Shown in pieces: positions 38,530 through 51,438 of a stretch of DNA of 64,000 nt. Under the pieces are notes generated by a model. The model was not told where the DNA came from. It saw only the letters and a list, made by a program, of their open reading frames with translations, and ran no database searches. How positions within the stretch are numbered: position 1 is the first letter of the stretch; each line of letters opens with the position of its first letter. Origin of the DNA: Heterotrichella gracilis (taxonomy: Eukaryota; Sar; Xanthophyceae; Tribonematales; Xanthonemataceae); assembly GCA_032358255.1 (NCBI GenBank), contig JAULBX010029821.1, positions 124,001 to 188,000 of the forward strand, written 5' to 3'. The position numbers and the translations under genes were made by a program.

Positions 38530-41500
38530 ATGTTTGCCCCAAGAGACGACCTTGGCTCTACTCTAGACGGGTATGTCCACTCATGACAGCCACATTGGTC
38601 TGATACACGTATTCCCCCGCCCACAAACTGCGATGACCCCGTCACTGTCGCACTGGAGCACACTGACTCAGGCGCTTTTGTACCCTGCGCAGTCAAAGTA
38701 TGGCAAGGCCTTCCAGCGCAAGGTTTGGTAATAGACAGCTTCCTTCAAGACCGGGAACTGCCGGGAGGGCACCCTCTTCGAGACCAGGTACTACGTCTCC
38801 TCCAAAGCTTGCGCCCATGTCGAAGCCAGGGATACTAGGCAGCAGGCAGGACGCTAGGCAACTCCCAATCCGACCAGTGACCCCCAGGACGTGGCAAGCC
38901 CTGAATGAACCCCCAGAGCCGCCAAAGTCTCCACAGCGCAAAGGTAAACAATCCAAACCGACATCTTGCATGTTTTGCTAACTTGATACACCCTCAATGG
39001 CCTGCTTGCTGAGGAAAGGGTTGTGACCCTTTGTAAGGGCTTCCCACCCACTTGCTTTGACCCTAAACATGTTTTGCTGCAAGGTTTAAAGCGTACCAAG
39101 GTATCATACAACACTTACCAACTACCCTTATGGTGTTATGCAGTTAGCCTGTACCAGAATGAGCTGTTTGGGGAAGGTGGGGGTGACATCCCACCCCAGG
39201 CGGAAGCCCCAACGTATCGACCAACATCTGCAAGGAGCACCTCCAGCAGGCCAAACTCTGCCCAGCTCATGCAGATGCAAAGAAACCTGGAACAGCAGAA
39301 GCGGCTTGACCGCCTTCAGGGCCCCACCGTGAACAGCGGCACCATCCTATCACGCCCTGGAAGCAGCGATAGGCCTGGATCCCGAGAAAAGCCAGGAACG
39401 CCATTCCTTCCCCTGGCCTCAGACGAGCCCATCCTAGTGAACAGTCCAGAGACGTTTACAATCACCCAGCAGCCGGACAGCCTGTTGATAAACAGCCTGG
39501 GCGTGAACACAAGCGTGGTTGGTAGCAAGCCCCTGCTGCCTAACGAGGCAACCACGTTTTCCTTGCCCACAAAGAGCAATGCTGTGCTCGACTCCTTCAA
39601 GCCCAGCGCGCCAACAGCAGGCACCTCCCAGCCAACCACCGCCTCTGACAAAGCCCTGACAGTCACTAGCGCTGCACAGACCTCGAGCCGCCCTACAGAG
39701 GAGCGGACACCACCACCAACATCCCCAACCAAGCAGGATGCAGGGACAAACACAGCGACCACTTTCAGGTACTGCACCTGTGATGGGAGGAGAAATAATG
39801 GATAGGAGGGCAATGCCCCTCTATTTTTCCACAAAAAAATCCCCTTTCTTATCCAGCGTAGTTCTTTTTCCTGTTGTTTTCAGCACCTTTGTCTCAAGGC
39901 CATGGCACATATCTATGGAGTTGACAATCTTGTGTACCAGCAAATATGCCAGGTGCTTTGTGCAGGTCTGAAAGAGCAGCAGCCAACCATGGCACCGAAA
40001 TTGAGCAGGATGAGGATTTCACCATTGCGGCTCATCGCGGCAACCAAGGGCCCGCAAGCAGCTCCTCAGACAGCTCTGAGGTTGAGCTGGTGGAGCGCAC
40101 CAAAGCTGCCTCAAGCCGCCTGAACAAGAGTGGGCCATTTGTGGAGGTGGATCTGGAAAACATGCAGTACGTGTGGCCCATAGTGCACGGCACAACTTGC
40201 CCCTTGACCAGCGGTAATTTGGGTGTGCAGATGGGGGTAAATCAGATAAATTCGCGTGCATAATCGGCAGATCTATATTGTATAAGACAAAATGGCAAGC
40301 TGATTTCTAATTGTGTTTGTTTTATATCGCCCTTTGCAGGTCATTTCTCTCCCTGCCTGGGCCACGGCAATGCTCCCACCAGTGCAAGATCGTGCGCACC
40401 ACTGGTCAAACCAAGATGTACCCAAAGTACAGCCTGTTCCTGGAGGACCGCAACCAGTTCTTGCTGGCCGCACGCAAGCGCAAAAAGAGTAAAAGCGCCA
40501 ACTACCTGATGTCCCTGGATGAGCTTGACCTGTCACGCGGCAGCAAGAAGTACTTTGGCAAAGTGCGCAGCAACTTTGTGGGCACAGAGTTCATGCTGTA
40601 TGATGAGGGGGAGAACCCATCCAAGGTGGATGCAGCCCAAGGTGCGCACTGCTATGCCACCACAAAGCCAAGTTGGACCCACAGTAATATTCCCTCAGCT
40701 ACCGCTTACTCCAAGGAATGGCTTCCCTGATTTGCCTTCCATACGGGGCTATGCGTATGTTGCTACGCCGTCTACATGCTGTTGGTGTTGATTATCTGTT
40801 TCTTTCCATTGCCATCACAAATGCGGATGGTTTTGTACCTGTGCAGGAGGTGACGATCTGGAAGTGCGCACAGAGCTTGGTGCAGTGTTCTACCAGTACA
40901 ACGTGCTTGGAACCCGTGGCCCGCGCAGAATGACAGTGTTGCTGCCGCGTGTTGATTCTGTGACAGGAGACCGTGCAGAATTCCAACCGCGTGTGGCGCA
41001 GGAGAGCCTGGCGGAAATGTATGTGGCGGGGCCTTGGTATACAGGCGCATGATGTATGTTAGAGTAATTTGCTTGCATTATGGTGGGTTAAAGGAGGCGA
41101 ACTTCTCCTATTTCGCAAATGGCCTCAAATTGCTCATGCCATTATTTTTGGGTATTTATAGTGGAAATTGATGTGGTGTATTTGCGTGATTTAGGTACAA
41201 GGCAGGTGAGCTCGATGATGTGCTGGTCCTTGTCAACAAGCCACCCAAATGGAACGAGCAGCTTGGCGCCTACTGCCTCAACTTCAATGGCCGCGTTACT
41301 CAGGCATCCGTCAAGAACTTCCAGCTGGTAGACCGGAATAATATGGACAGAGTAGTGCTGCAATTTGGCAAGGTGAGGGACCATGGCAAGGCTGCAGGGT
41401 GGCATGCACCCCATGCATTTTGGGATCTGTTTGTACTTGTCGTGGCAACTTCTAAATAATGTGTATTATTTGCAAATTACAAATCAGCAAGGTCCGGAAG

Positions 41501-41658
41501 TCCTCTGAAGTGCTCCAAGCTATTTGGTCAAAGCAACTCTTGCATTTTTGCAGGTGAACAAGGAGACCTTCACCATGGATTACCAGTGGCCACTGTCTGC
41601 CCAGCAGGCATTTGCCATTTGTCTCACCTCCTTTGACCACAAGCTCGCCTGCGAATGA
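38530..41658 (+). CDS. Tubby-like protein (TULP)
   Basis: Tubby proteins bind phosphatidylinositol 4,5-bisphosphate at membranes; in ciliated cells they carry membrane cargo to cilia, and in plants many also have an F-box. Exons 38530-38570, 38693-38943, 39144-39768, 39966-40166, 40340-40641, 40847-41018, 41195-41372 and 41554-41658 close in frame at 624 residues. The first 370 or so are disordered and rich in Ser, Pro and Thr; no F-box is seen, so it is animal-type in layout. The Tubby domain, about 374-624, shows [30 protein letters not shown], the phosphoinositide site basic cluster in that run, [36 protein letters not shown], then [27 protein letters not shown] and the end [17 protein letters not shown], which is the family's closing signature. 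Splice sites GT at 40167 and 41019 were chosen because they restore these motifs exactly. Confidence 0.92.
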
Positions 41659-42639
41659 CAGATGCAAGCCTGCAGACCTTTGGTGCATTGAGCTGAATGT
41701 TTGTTCTTGATTGAAAATCTATGTTCGCCAGACCTGCATGCAGTTAGGCCAAACCTGGAACACATCTGCCACTGAAGCCTTGAAGAGTGCGCATAGAAAG
41801 AAAATCAATAAAGGGGACGCACACAGGCGGAGTTAGGGGGCCACTGGCGTGCACCATAGTATATGTGTCCTCATTAATGCTGCAACTCCAGGAATAAATT
41901 TGTAGCTACGGTTGCTGTAGACATCTGGCAATTGGTGATTCATCAGTTAGGTTGGGGTTACAAATGCGGTCACTGGTTGTAGTTAGCCCGGTTTGATGTG
42001 CTTTCAATCATTGTTGCCACAAACCTTAAACTATTTCAGACAGTATCAGACTGCAATAGTTGACCTGTGAAGTGTTGCTACCGTATGGACAATTTGATGC
42101 ATCGCGAGTTGTTGTTGACCCAATGAATATATCAGGTAGGCCTACATGTGGAGATCCATGTTTAAGAGAAGTTTTGAATAAATCATAATCCACCTAGTCT
42201 AGTGCTGCCTTCATCTGAGAGCAAGTGATTCCCACTGATTGCCACATGTACACCTGGGGCATGCATGGCTGATTTCCCCCAACCAACGCTGGGCCACCCA
42301 AAGCAACTTTGACTGACAGTGTGACAATGAATTGGCAATTCAATGGTGCACCAAAGTGCCGATGTTGCGATAAAATGCCAGGAAATTTGCTCACCCTGTG
42401 AGCTGAATTCAGAATGCCATGTCTTTGTCTGGCATGCGTCAGCATGAAAACCAGGAATGATAACTAAATTTGAAGTCATACTTGATGGTATGGCCGCCAG
42501 CACGCAACATCGGCCACAGCATTTGTCAAGCTGATGAGCTTGCTCCAGAATTGCTTTGCTGAACCAGTATAAGCTAGTAGCAACCACCATATATTTCGCT
42601 GTGCCATTGCCGCGGCTGTGCCTCACAAGCTTTTTTGCA
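41659..42639. other. Convergent intergenic region of Tubby and panB
   Basis: It holds the 3' UTRs of both genes. AATAAA occurs at about 41805 and a TTACA (TGTAA on the minus strand, a chlorophyte polyadenylation signal) at about 41958. No exon was seen. Confidence 0.5.
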
Positions 42640-44904
42640 TCAGTTCTTTTGCTCAGCTTTAACTGTCGTGAGCTGCTCCGCAGCAGCCGCATACTGATGC
42701 TCCTCAAGCAGCGTGTGCAGCTTCTCTATCTCCTCTTCCTTCATCTTGTACGGGGAGTACTGTGTGGAAGGGAAATCCCCGTCGTCCACTTCCTGCCGGT
42801 ATGCCTGGAGCGCCTCCTGAATGACCTGGCCTACCATGGCGTACTGCTTGCAGAACTTGGGCGTCACCTTGGCGTGATGCGGGTGTTGCATCATGCCCAG
42901 CAGGTCATGATACACCAGTACCTGTGAAAGCAGCATGTGGGCTCTGATGGATAAACTGGTCATCAGCGCAGACGGAGATCCACAATGGCAAGATCACAGA
43001 TGGTCGCTGATGGTACCAGAAAGAATACAATGCCAGAAAACGCTGACATACTGCGGGTCTGTGGATGGACGGGCTTTCAACTAGAGAGGCCACTTTGGAA
43101 TCAAACAGGTCACAGCAATGACAGCAGTAGTTTGGGGCCATACTGCACACAATGCCACAATGGCGCTGAGGTATCCAGTGGCAGGCAGGTAGAAAATGGT
43201 AGTCAGCAAACATGATGCAAATGAGCCTACCTGTCCACTTGTTTTGGGGCCAGCACCAATACCGATGGTGGGAATTGACAGCTGCTTGGTGAGGGCTGCT
43301 GCCACAGCCATAGGCACACACTCCAACACCAGGGCAAAGCATCCAGCCTCTTGCAATGCCTGGAGAGATTGCCCTTGATCAGGGATATACTTTGCCATGT
43401 GCGTGATGCAGCATTCCTTGCTGATACAATCAACATTGCGGATACAATGACTGTGAGTTGCATGCGCACTGTGGTACCCAGTCCATTAGTCACTACAGGC
43501 ATTGTACTGTACACACATGTACAACGATTCCGCACACAGTCCGTTTGAATCACCCTCCAACCCTACACTCGGCGCTGACCATGGCCCCACCATTTGCCGC
43601 ATCATGGCTTACCATTGCCTCCTGAATCACCCGCATTGCCCCCTCCGCTGTCTGTCCCTGGGGCCTGAACCCTCCCAGCACGCTGATGGACTGCGGCATG
43701 AGCCCCACGTGGCCCATCACCGCCACCCCGGCATCAAGAATGGCTTGTGCTGCTTCAACCCGCCGGGGGCCTCCTCCTGTACAAAAAACAATGCATATTT
43801 GTTTGACAATTTCTCATATATATACTTTTGGAGTTTTGGACGTATCTCCATAGGCATTGAGTGTGGCGAGACGAAGTAAACTAACCATGCACACTGTCAA
43901 ATCGCCCGCTGACCTGGCAAAACATGTGCATGCATCATTGCCAGAATTGCATCTCCTGCAGCCTGCAAATCGCCAGCAATTACCTTCCAGCTTGACTGCA
44001 TCGATGGACCCATCCTTCATGAGCCGAATGGCCGACTCGACTGCCACCCTAGGGGAGGACTCATACGACCCAAATGGGAGGTCAGCCACCAGCAGGGCAC
44101 GCTTCGCCCCCCTTGCCACCGCCCGGCAGTGAATGAGCATGTCGTCCAACGTAACTGGCAGTGTGGTGTCGTGGCCATGCACCACCATGCCCACAGAATC
44201 GCCCACCAGCAACATGTCAATGCCGGCCTGGTCAACCTGCATGCGCCACACACAGTTATCCCAAAGTACCCAAACAGATATGCAAGCCTTGCTCTGTCCA
44301 TTTTGTATATTGGTGTGTGGCTATATAGTCATACGTTCAGGCACTGTACATTGTACCAGATGCCAAACTCTTGCTAGCATGGCATGGCATGGCGACTAAA
44401 GTGGCCCGGGTTGCCAAGAGCTGCGGCCACATACAGGGTGGGTTCAGCCAACTAGCCTCGCTGATTTGCACTTACATGCACTGCTGAGGGGTAGTCATAG
44501 GCAGTCACCATGCTGATAGGCTGCCCTTTGAGGTACTTATTCCTGACGGTGTTCAACGTTACCCTCTTAGGGTTTGGCGCCGAGGGCCCCGCATACACCG
44601 TGTTCTCTGGCATGTTGGACAGGGCGCGCCTGCTGCACTGCTCCAGCGTACTTTGCGCGGGAGCCGTGCGTGTTTGCGTGTTGCCAACGTGTCGCGCAGG
44701 GGTCAGCCGGTTGTGTGCAGTTGCAAAACCATGCAAAGGTACGTGAGCATGGCTGGCTGCCCTGGAATGGAGCAGTGATGTCACTTGGCTGCAGGCTGGA
44801 GGTCCAGGTGGGCTGCCGTGGCTGATCTGGGGCCAAGCTGCAGCTGTGCAGGAGCTTGAAAGTGGTTGGCTTGTGACGAGCCTGCGGAAAGCTGCAATAC
44901 ACAT
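42640..44904 (-). CDS. panB: Ketopantoate hydroxymethyltransferase
   Basis: This enzyme transfers a hydroxymethyl group from 5,10-methylene-tetrahydrofolate to 2-oxoisovalerate, giving ketopantoate, the first committed step to pantothenate and coenzyme A. Exons 44476-44904, 43984-44236, 43613-43776, 43231-43359 and 42640-42921 join in frame to 418 residues, longer than bacterial PanB (about 265) because of an N-terminal leader of about 100. The leader starts [19 protein letters not shown], rich in Arg, Ser and Ala with no acid, fitting a mitochondrial presequence as in plants. The core shows [32 protein letters not shown] with the magnesium-binding Asp of VGDSVG, then [29 protein letters not shown], a glutamate in LVLECVP and [24 protein letters not shown]. 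All catalytic motifs are present. A charged helical tail follows. The gene is divergent from TAN1. Confidence 0.95.
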
Positions 44905-45517
44905 TGCATGCTGCTGCTCAACACCAACATCTTGAGTGGTGAGTATGCGGTCAGCAGACGAAGGAAAGTGGGCATGCAGACAGAATTCTACTCACCACTT
45001 GAGGCAGACCTCATTGGGTCTGCTTCACCCGCAGGTCTGGCCTGTTATCCAAGGTCAAGATACGGGGGCAAGCTGAACCACCCACAACTGTTTGACCGTC
45101 AACTGCTAATGCTCCAAGCAGTGAAGTGAAACCGCACAGAGCACTCCAAGACTGCATGAGACAAGAATGAGAAAACGACTTGCTCACGTTCTCTGACTGG
45201 GCTTATATTGCATTGCAATGTGTCACATGCAGACAAATGGACCAGTTCTAGGACTGTTGTACACAACGTTGCTGTCAGCGAAATATTCGAACAATAGACT
45301 AGTTGTTCTTTGACGGTGCAGCCGGATCTTGAGAGCCGTTTGAAACAGCTTGCCGCGAAACGTCATAAAAAGTGGCTTGTGCCAGCAGCAGACTAGGCCG
45401 AACTTGACTCGAGTTTAGGCATGCATATTTTATTCATAACCCACTGTTGCGTGTCACAGTCACAAGCTGAGCCATCTGAGTTGGCAAACGTGCTGCAATT
45501 TCTGTTCGCGCACCACT
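44905..45517. promoter_or_regulatory. Divergent promoter region of panB and TAN1
   Basis: The 613 bp between the two start codons must hold both promoters. A plus-strand open frame at 44866-45129 overlaps panB exon 1 and is taken to be chance. Confidence 0.45.
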
Positions 45518-47578
45518 ATGGCAAGTACGTTGGCGTTGGCGGCGGGAAGGGAGATGCGCAGGGCACCCCCCACAAGAATCGAAGACTCTGAAATTCTCAC
45601 AGACCAGCCAGCGGCCAAAAGGGCTAAGCAAGAACCTCAAGGTATTGGGTTTGAGGGTTTACCCCTTATTTTGAACGCCTCTGTAGTCCACAGCGAATGC
45701 ATGCAATATTAACCGGTGCATGCATGTATATGCATGCTTGCGCGGTTCACACGCAAAAGCCAGCAGAATAGTTAGAGTGGTACCCTGTTATCACATCTAT
45801 AGTTCCATGCTCTTCATTCCAGCCAAATGCCAAGTTTACAGTGTACAGTCCGGTGTGATAGACCAACACCTTATTTTGAGCTTGCAATGTTGATGTGCCT
45901 AGTGTGCCTAGTGTTGGCTGTGTTGTTCAAATAGGTACAATGGTATGGCTTTGTGAGTTGTGCACCAAATTGACACTGCTCATTGTGCAGAGGACGACTT
46001 TACGAGATATGACTATCGCGCCCGAGACACACTTACTGCTGGAATACCAGGGCTCCTGATAACTTGCCAATTTCGAAGGTATTGAACGGTGCACTGTCAA
46101 CACGCACGCACTGTCAACACGCGTGCCCTGACAACATGCAACCCTCAGTAGTTGCCCAACTGGGTGCAACTTCATAACTGTGCGCGCTAGATACTGATCA
46201 TCTGACGCTTGTTGGCCCGCAGGGAAAAGAGTGCCACTAAGGAAGCTGCAGAGGCACTGGCAGGCCACTTTGCACAAGTAGCAAACCAGCCTGGCAGCAC
46301 TGCAGCAACTGGGCGGGAGGACAATGAGGCCCAACCCAGCGGTGCAACGAGGCTGGTTCCCATCAAGCTAGCATGCAGCGGTGTGCTGTTTCTGAGAACA
46401 CAGCCCCCCTTAGATCCAGCAGTGATCCAGCATGCGGTGCAGAAACTGATTGAGGAGATCGAGGGCGGAAAGCGACAGAAATTGAAGTGCGTGTCAACAA
46501 TCTGTGGCCTAGTGTTTTGAGCTTGTAGCATAAGTTTGGCGTTGGGATATTGAAGGCATAATTGATGGCTTGCTAACCATCTCAATGGGTGCAGGCACTG
46601 CCAAAGGATCCTGCCGTGTGCTGTCACATGCGCTGCCACTCCACAAGCCCTACGAGTGGCGGCCAAAACCCTTGCAGCCCAATTTGCAGTCGCACTTGGA
46701 TTCAACCAGTCGCACTTGGATTCAACCAGTGTTGTCCCTACCAATGGAGGTGCTGTTGCAGAGGTTCTGGCCGATCAGGGAGCCAGCATGCAATCAGGGA
46801 GCAAGGAGCTGCGGTATGCAATCAGCTACAAAAGCAGGGGGTTTGGGGAGGGCGGGAAGGAAAGTTCTGCAGCAAAGAGTGGCAGCAAAGTTGCCGCTGG
46901 TGCATCATCGTCTGCAAATGTAGCATGTGAGCCCAGCAGCGAGCATATCCCTGTGGAGGGTGGAGAAGGAAAAGTTGAGAACGGCAACGGGGATGGTGTT
47001 CCAGCAAGCGATGGCCTTCGACGGGACGAGGCTATTCAGATCTTGGCTGCAGCGCTTCAGGAAGGCTGCGGGGATAGGTGCAAATGGGTGGTGGGGTTGA
47101 AGGACCCTGAGGTGAGTGCATCTCTGATGGTCTTCGTGCATTGTATTAATGTATACCATGGTCAGCGGGTTCTATATACATTGCATCGCATAAAATCCCC
47201 TAATCCCATTGTAGTGTCCTGTACAATTACTCGCTTAGATGATCAATTCAGCAGTTGTTCATTTTGATGCCATCGACTGCTACCTGCTGGAACTGTGTGC
47301 ACTTGTAGGAAAAATGGCATGCATGGCTGGAGTCCATGGTAGCGGCAAGGCAGTGTGGCATGTGCTGGTGTGAGATTGTGCACACGCCGCCATCTCCTGC
47401 AATTACACTTCCCATGATTGTTACTCCAACATCCATTTGTACGCTGCAGGTGGTGGTGTTTTGTGAAGGCATGGCGGTGGCCAATGGAGCGTTCTGCGCG
47501 CTGGCTATAGTCCCTGCCAGCATGTGCCATGTGCGGTCCAAAGGCATTGCGATCAAGACGCTGAGCAAGCCACAGTGA
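45518..47578 (+). CDS. TAN1: TAN1/THUMPD1-like tRNA acetylation adaptor (THUMP domain)
   Basis: TAN1 hands tRNA to the acetyltransferase Kre33/NAT10, which makes N4-acetylcytidine at position 12 of tRNA-Ser and tRNA-Leu. Exons 45518-45641, 45991-46078, 46223-46486, 46595-47111 and 47450-47578 join in frame to 373 residues. Family marks are GIPGLLITCQFRREK near the N-terminus with the following helix KEAAEALAG, the segment TRLVPIKLACSGVLFLRT, the THUMP-start HCQRILPCAVTCAATPQ, the strand LRYAISYKSRG, RRDEAIQILAAALQ, WVVGLKDPEVVVFCEGM and the end. A Gly/Ser-rich insert of about 55 residues splits the THUMP domain after YAISYKSRG, and a 20-bp tandem duplication lies just before it. Basic residues AKRAKQE (about 33-39) near the start may be a nuclear signal. 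Confidence 0.87.
46690..46729 (+). repeat. Exact 20-bp tandem duplication within TAN1 exon 4
   Basis: CGCACTTGGATTCAACCAGT occurs twice without a gap. As 20 is not a multiple of three, the two copies are read in different frames, giving GFNQ and then HLDSTS. The downstream THUMP motifs need the present frame. Confidence 0.9.
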
Positions 47579-48969
47579 GCAGTTATTGCCATGGCATCAG
47601 GCGCAATAGTAACACAACTCGATGGCGAGACCAGGAAATCTGTTACCCGTACACGACGCTGGCCATGGCTTGTGCATGATGAATGAGTGCAAATGAACCC
47701 AAGCGACTATTGAAATAATAGCCAGCTAGCTATGGGTGCCCCTGGTGTATAGTGCTACTGATATAGTAATGTTCCCAGCCTCATCCACGACATCATTGGG
47801 GATATACTGGTGCAATGCCCTTGTTAATTACCCCATGTTCCACTGGTTGCTTCCCGGCCTGTCTGTTTTTTCATCATCCTTGCTGCCGCCCTGCTGCGGC
47901 TGTGGTGTGCCGCCGTGTGTGGGGCATTTGTTTCTGTCTTTCTGTTCAAAAGGCTACCACACCATCGGTGTTCAACTTGACATTTTTTGTTGCAAGATCC
48001 CTATAATACTTTGTGATTTTGTGCGTCCCCTTTCTTTCTTATTTCTACTGTAACAGTAAATACCATGACATATGCCATGGCGTACCCGAGTGCTGCCACC
48101 CTTGCCATGCGAGGGGCAGGCCTTAAGATGCTTTCCCTGGCTGACTTTCCGTAGTGACCAAACCGTCTGACAAGGCTTTGCGCCCAGTGCCAACAGTGTT
48201 AGCCTCATTGTAGCTAAGCATGCTGTCAATGAGCAGATCTGGTTTGCAAAATGGTCTGCTGTCAATGATCAACACCGTGTCATGAGCAGCTCGCTGGTTT
48301 ATCTGAACTCAGCAGTGCTTGCAAAATGGCGTTATACATTTATACATTCCACGCCTGACGCATATGTTATTTAATACTCACTTGCCTAGGTCACTACAAC
48401 CCTTGACAATGACCCAATCACGGCCAGTGCTTACAGGACCTGGTCCCAGCATGGAGCTTATTATGCTATATATGTTATAATTTTCGACGCTTGTTGATAT
48501 TCAATGCTGGACCTCAGATGGTAGCTATTTGCGACACGTCACATCGAACAAAACCTAGCTGTATACTAAGACCTTGTTGACAGAGAAAATTTTTGGCAGC
48601 TTTGAGGCTGCTGTTCTTGAACAAATAAACGGATTTGGTCATGGATGGATTCATTGAAAACCACACGTGGCAGCAAAAGGATGTATTCAATACCAAGTGC
48701 ATCAAACCAACTTGAATTTATTAGTGTGCAGTGCAACGTTTGTGGGTGCGGCCATGTGCACACCTGTGATTGTGAAAATGAATCACTTAAAGGAGGAGAA
48801 CACTGAGAAAATTCCAACGAAGACAGGTGAAGTAGTGTGCCACAAGTCATTACCGAAAAAATGCTTGATGCTTGCTATGATGACTAGCGTTAGAGCAGGC
48901 TAGTGAAAAGACTGGGGGACAAAACTGTCAAAAGCAACTAGAGAATGGCCATGGCCAAACATCTGGCAA
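47579..48969. other. Convergent intergenic region of TAN1 and the first methyltransferase-like gene
   Basis: It holds two 3' UTRs. A hydrophobic plus-strand open frame at 47736-48053 has no conserved pattern. A TGTAA lies at about 48048. No gene was recognised. Confidence 0.5.
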
Positions 48970-51438
48970 TCAAAAGGAAGCACGGTCTTGTGGCAATGGC
49001 CCCGTGATGATTCTGCCCTGCTGGTCCACCTGGACAAATGCATACCTCAAGTAGGTCAGCCCAGTCCTTGCATTGTACCTGCTCAGCACTGGCTCGGCAC
49101 TGAAAGCCCTAAACCCAAGCTTGTGCAGGTCCTCCAGGACCCCCACAATCGTCTGCCTGGAGGCGCTCTTCTGGGAGGCATGGAAGTCCACCAGCAGCTG
49201 CGTGATGGGGAACCCCCGCTTGACCCACTTCTTGTACCTCACGAGGTCCACCAGGGCCGTCCACTCCGCAAACTCAATATCAAACTTGAGCACGTCGATC
49301 CACGCGTGCCTGCTGCTTTGCATGTGCCTTCGCAGGTGGCTGCCCAGCGACCATTTGGAGGCTGTGGTGGCGATGCGCCCCAGGTCTGAATTGGGAATTG
49401 GAGGGGGCCATTCATGCACCTTGATCCCCGGGATGGAAGCAACGTGCGCCAGGTCTTGGCTGGTGAGGGAGGTGTTAAAGAGCACCACCTTGCAGCGCGT
49501 GGTGTTGAGCACACCAGATTCAAAAGCTGCGGGGCCATCCAACCCAAAGGAGTAGACCACGCACTGCCTGCCCTTGCGCCGCAGAAAGGTACGCGCCCCA
49601 CACACCCACTTGCCCCCGCTCCCCAGCCCTCCCAGCCGCTCCTTGGCAGGGCAGTTGTGCCAGGGCCCAAACACGTCCCACACAAACACGTTCTTGCGCA
49701 GCGTCACCGCGGGGCTGGGCTGGTGCTTGGCGGGTTGCCTGGGCGGGCGCGACAGCCTGGCGAGCTGCATCATCGCATTGGCCTGGCTGCTGGCGTAGAT
49801 GCTGTTGGTGAGCGTGCGCATCTCAGCGCTGGACATGCAGCCCCCAGGACCAAAGGCTGCTCTGTCAGAATCCCCGGGGCCAGTCACGACGAGCCCCTTG
49901 GGATCCACTTGGATGAGGGAGTACTGCGCAAAGTGCGTGCGCGACTTCTGGTGGAACCGGCTGAGGTCGATTTCTGCGCTGAAAACCCTAAATCCCTTGT
50001 CGTGCAGCGCCGTGAGGATGTCCAGCATGACCTTCCCTTTGGGGTTGTTGCCCCTTGGGTGGAAATGGAGCAGCAGCTGGGTGAAGGGGAGGCGAGGTGT
50101 AGTAGAAGACTGAAGGAGGGGGAGTACCACCCTCCACTCAGCCGCCACATCAATGCTGACCATGTCAACCCATGTGTGATTAAGCTCTGCCATGATGCCA
50201 GGTAGGGTTTTCTGGTGCTGACCCCCCGCTGGTTGTCCATCATCTGACTTGGATGATTCCAGCTCCCAGGGGTGGTATTGCAGCTCAGGCACTGACAGGA
50301 TTTCTTCAGTGATGTTGGCGTTCTGGAAAGGGCTGAAGAGGTGTACGCTGCATGCTGTCTCATTCATGGCATGGCGTTCAAAGTACATTCTGTTTGAGCT
50401 GAACGAGTAGATGATGCACCCCTGGCGCTGCAGGAAGGTCCGAACCCCGCACACCCATTTGCCTGCACGGCCAGCAATTCATAGTCAGTCGGGATTGCAA
50501 GCTTGCATATTGAGGGATTACAAGGGGCAATGCGGTGCAGTCCCTGGGCAGACTGTGCAGACTTTGCAATGTGGAAACACTTGCTTGATGCACTTGACCT
50601 TTGACTCCTTGTCATCTTGCACGTATGGCCATGTGCAAGGCAAATTGATGATACACTTGCTACATTGTGTCACAAGGCATCAACGGTGTATTGCCAGTGA
50701 TCTGTAATCTTCATTTTGGTAAACAAAAACACACTGCATCTCCAATCACTTCCAACTCGACATGGTTCAAAGCTTTCCAACGCACCTCCAGCGCCAAGGC
50801 TCCCGACCCGCTCCTTAGTAGGGCAATTGTAGCTAGGCCCAAACACGTCCCACAAGAACAGGTCAGAGTCAAGCTGCACTCCGCCGCTCGACCGCAGCGC
50901 TTTGCTTGCTTGCGCGCTGAGCGATGCCATGTAGCTCTGTGTGAGGGCGTATGCGTCCTGCAGGGTTATAGCAGTCAGCTGTCACAAGATCGAACACTTC
51001 TTTGCCACCAGGAGACAATGGGGGCGGTAGGTAATGTAGTTTATCAGGACCAAGCATGGCTGGCATGCGTGGTGGCCATCCATTGCCTGAGCAAATGGCC
51101 AGATGTTAAGTAAGGGTTGCAGTGGGATAATTGTGGCACTGATACCTAACTCAGCAGCATACCTTATGTATCCCATCGATGACAGAGGACGCCTCGCGCT
51201 CATCGGCACACGCATTTGCCTCCGCACCCAATGCTCCCTGCACCTTGACCTTGGTTACGGCCCTGGCCATGACAAGCGTCTCGCTGGCGTTGCTTCGTGG
51301 GAAACCAAACGCAGGCTTCCCACGCCGAGCCCTGCTCTTTCTGCTCTGCCAGGCATTGCCCCCTTGGCATGAAGCCACCAGCAAGATCAGCAGCAGCCAG
51401 TGGGGACGCCACTTGGCATGCCGCACCCGCCCCGCCAT
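48970..51438 (-). CDS. Secreted or Golgi protein with two METTL24-like domains, paralog A
   Basis: The protein has a signal peptide and two consecutive copies of the Methyltransf_22 fold found in METTL24. Substrate and activity are unknown. Exons 51163-51438, 50786-50957 and 48970-50462 join in frame to 646 residues. The start ATG gives a basic leader with hydrophobic WLLLILLVASC. Domain 1 begins DLFLWDVFGPSYNCPTKERV; domain 2 begins VFVWDVFGPWHNCPAKERL. Each then has GGKWVCG with RTFL, a VYSF or IYSF strand, an acidic FE or FER step, WVD or WID, PFTQLL or PITQLL, FRVFSAE or FRAFSAE, and ends with an ITGP or VTGP motif. Domain 2 keeps KFDIEFAEW, while domain 1 has SIDVAAEW, without the second acid. 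The next minus-strand gene is a paralog with the same exon plan. Confidence 0.87.

Noticed and set aside
44866-45129. Plus-strand open frame of 87 codons
   Set aside because: It overlaps the start of panB on the other strand and shows no family pattern.
47736-48053. Hydrophobic plus-strand open frame of 105 codons
   Set aside because: Composition alone makes it hydrophobic; no splice partner or family signature was found.
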